Part shown: positions 5,366 through 6,228 of the stretch, in pieces
How positions within the stretch are numbered: the stretch's first letter is position 1
How the letters are laid out: the number at the start of each line of letters is the position of its first letter
Origin: Dehalococcoidales bacterium
GTDB taxonomy: Bacteria; Chloroflexota; Dehalococcoidia; Dehalococcoidales; Fen-1064
NCBI GenBank assembly: GCA_030667735.1
Contig: DAOUVG010000103.1
Coordinates: 1-6,228, forward strand
DNA length: 6,228 bases
Direction of reading: 5' to 3'
Notes under the pieces: generated by a model
What the model was told of the DNA's origin: nothing
Databases searched by the model: none
The model's input: only the letters and a program-made list of their open reading frames with translations
Translations under genes and position numbers: made by a program

Positions 5366-6151
5366 ATGGAGTATGAAGACCTGCTACTGGAGAAAAGTGA
5401 TGGTATTGCCACCGTTACCCTGAATGCGCCGGAGAAGAGGAATGCCCTCACGTTCGGAATACGTAAAAGTCTGAGCCAGGTCTCGGTTGACCTTGCCGCC
5501 GATGATGATGTGAGGGTGGTAATTGTCACCGGTGCCGGCCAGGGGTTCTGCGCCGGGGGAGACCTTAGTGGGAGTAGCGGGGTTGAGCCAACCCTGCAGC
5601 AACGTATTGAATTCCTCGGGCCCAGCCATGGAACGCACGCTTTTTTTATGCTGGATAAACCGGTAATTTCCGCGGTAAACGGCGCCGCGGTTGGGGCTGG
5701 TCTCGCACTCGCGCTGAGTACCGACATCCGTATCGCCTCCGAGACTGCCAGGTTTGGAGCCGTGTTTGTGCTCCGGGGACTCACGCCGGACTGTGGAATT
5801 ACCTTCTGGCTGCCCGGGGTGGTGGGGACGGCTAAGGCCATGGAGATGATGTTCACCGGCGAGATAATCGATGCTGCCGAAGCGAAACGACTTGGTATTG
5901 TCAGCCGGGTAGTGCCACTCGAAGAGCTGATGGATACCGCCAGGGAATTGGCCACCAGGATTGCGCAGCAGGCCCCGTTCTCGGTAGAGCTGACCAAGCG
6001 TATGGCATACCGCAGTATCCGTAATAGCTGGGACAGGCAGGTTGAAGTAGAGAGTATCGCCAACCAGATAAGTGGGCAGACGGAGGACCACCGGGAAGCA
6101 GTGCGTGCCTTCTTTGAACGGCGCCCCCAGCCGAAGTTCCAGGGAAGATAG
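5366..6151 (+). CDS. Crotonase-family protein (enoyl-CoA hydratase/isomerase-like), paralogue 2
   Basis: A 261-residue crotonase-fold protein, about half identical by eye to the preceding gene and colinear with it nearly end to end, including a shared C-terminal 'QTEDHRE-VRAF' segment. The oxyanion-hole segments are GQGFCAGGDLSG (58-69) and VNGAAVGAGLALALSTD (104-120). Neither hydratase glutamate is present: the equivalent sites read L/A (113-114) and V/F (133-134). Asp142 in 'GLTPDCGITFWLP' matches the PaaG-type 'PD' aspartate. The pocket-lining region between the two oxyanion loops differs strongly from paralogue 1, suggesting a different acyl group or subunit roles in a mixed oligomer. ATG 5366 follows AAGGA (5352-5356) with a 9-nt gap. 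The pair probably arose by tandem duplication. An activity such as double-bond isomerisation, ring-epoxide isomerisation or dehalogenation cannot be chosen from sequence alone. Confidence 0.92.
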   Translation: MEYEDLLLEKSDGIATVTLNAPEKRNALTFGIRKSLSQVSVDLAADDDVRVVIVTGAGQGFCAGGDLSGSSGVEPTLQQRIEFLGPSHGTHAFFMLDKPVISAVNGAAVGAGLALALSTDIRIASETARFGAVFVLRGLTPDCGITFWLPGVVGTAKAMEMMFTGEIIDAAEAKRLGIVSRVVPLEELMDTARELATRIAQQAPFSVELTKRMAYRSIRNSWDRQVEVESIANQISGQTEDHREAVRAFFERRPQPKFQGR

Positions 6152-6174
6152 AGCGGTCTCCTCCTGCGAATCGT

Positions 6175-6228
6175 TCAGACGAGCCGGTTAAACACGAGAC
6201 CCACCGGCGTCTTGGGGTAGAAGTAGGT
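6175..6228 (-). CDS. C-terminal end of a convergent gene (partial, unidentified)
   Basis: Read on the minus strand from 6228, the frame gives TYFYPKTPVGLVFNRLV followed by TGA (6177-6175). The alternating hydrophobic pattern with 'YPKTPVG' and 'VFNRL' looks like the last beta strands of a small domain. It is vaguely like the end of a glyoxalase/VOC-family protein such as methylmalonyl-CoA epimerase, which often closes on 'hPk...G-l-el'. Only 17 residues are visible, so this could be chance. If real, it converges on the crotonase gene with a 23-nt gap. Confidence 0.33.
   Translation of the reverse strand, partial: TYFYPKTPVGLVFNRLV

Noticed and set aside
5332..6091. Long minus-strand open frames (243 and 235 codons) opposite the second crotonase
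   Set aside because: They mirror the coding strand's codon structure; the + strand encodes an intact crotonase with all family motifs.
6183..6208. GCCGGT/ACCGGC inverted repeat near the right edge as a terminator
   Set aside because: It has a 14-nt loop and no T-run on either side, and it lies inside the probable minus-strand coding end.

Overview
The window reads as bacterial chromosome: tightly spaced genes, Shine-Dalgarno sequences, a sigma-70-type promoter, and moderately high G+C by eye. My tentative guess is an anaerobic Chloroflexota/Dehalococcoidia-like organism. The reasons are the general flavour of the proteins, a class V aminotransferase next to serA, tandem crotonases and an integrase-core insertion element. 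This is recall only; no database search was possible.

Layout. Positions 1-228 are the 3' end of a transposase gene entering from the left, and its element probably ends near 248. Positions 249-480 hold no convincing gene but are unusually dense in inverted repeats, including a possible three-way-junction RNA fold. A good promoter (481-509, extended -10) follows. Then come five genes on the + strand with gaps of about 70-110 nt counted from the likely transcription start: ribF (FAD synthesis), a class V PLP aminotransferase, serA (3-phosphoglycerate dehydrogenase with ASB and ACT domains), and two tandem crotonase-fold genes. The last 54 bases look like the 3' end of a convergent gene on the - strand.

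How the genes fit together. The aminotransferase and SerA probably make the first two steps of serine synthesis, with the class V enzyme standing in for classical SerC. RibF supplies FMN and FAD. The two crotonases are paralogues that lack both glutamates of classical enoyl-CoA hydratase. They keep a PaaG-like 'PD' aspartate and a hydrophobic pocket, so isomerase-type or other non-hydratase acyl-CoA chemistry is more likely than simple hydration. All five genes could be one transcript, but the gaps leave room for internal regulation.

The most noteworthy non-coding signals are the hairpin cluster at 300-475, a possible RBS-sequestering switch in the ribF leader, a near-perfect 26-nt palindrome before the first crotonase, and an interleaved pair of helices (candidate H-type pseudoknot) touching the RBS of the second. 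I saw no CRISPR array, tRNA, rRNA or recognised riboswitch, and no clear new multi-gene system.
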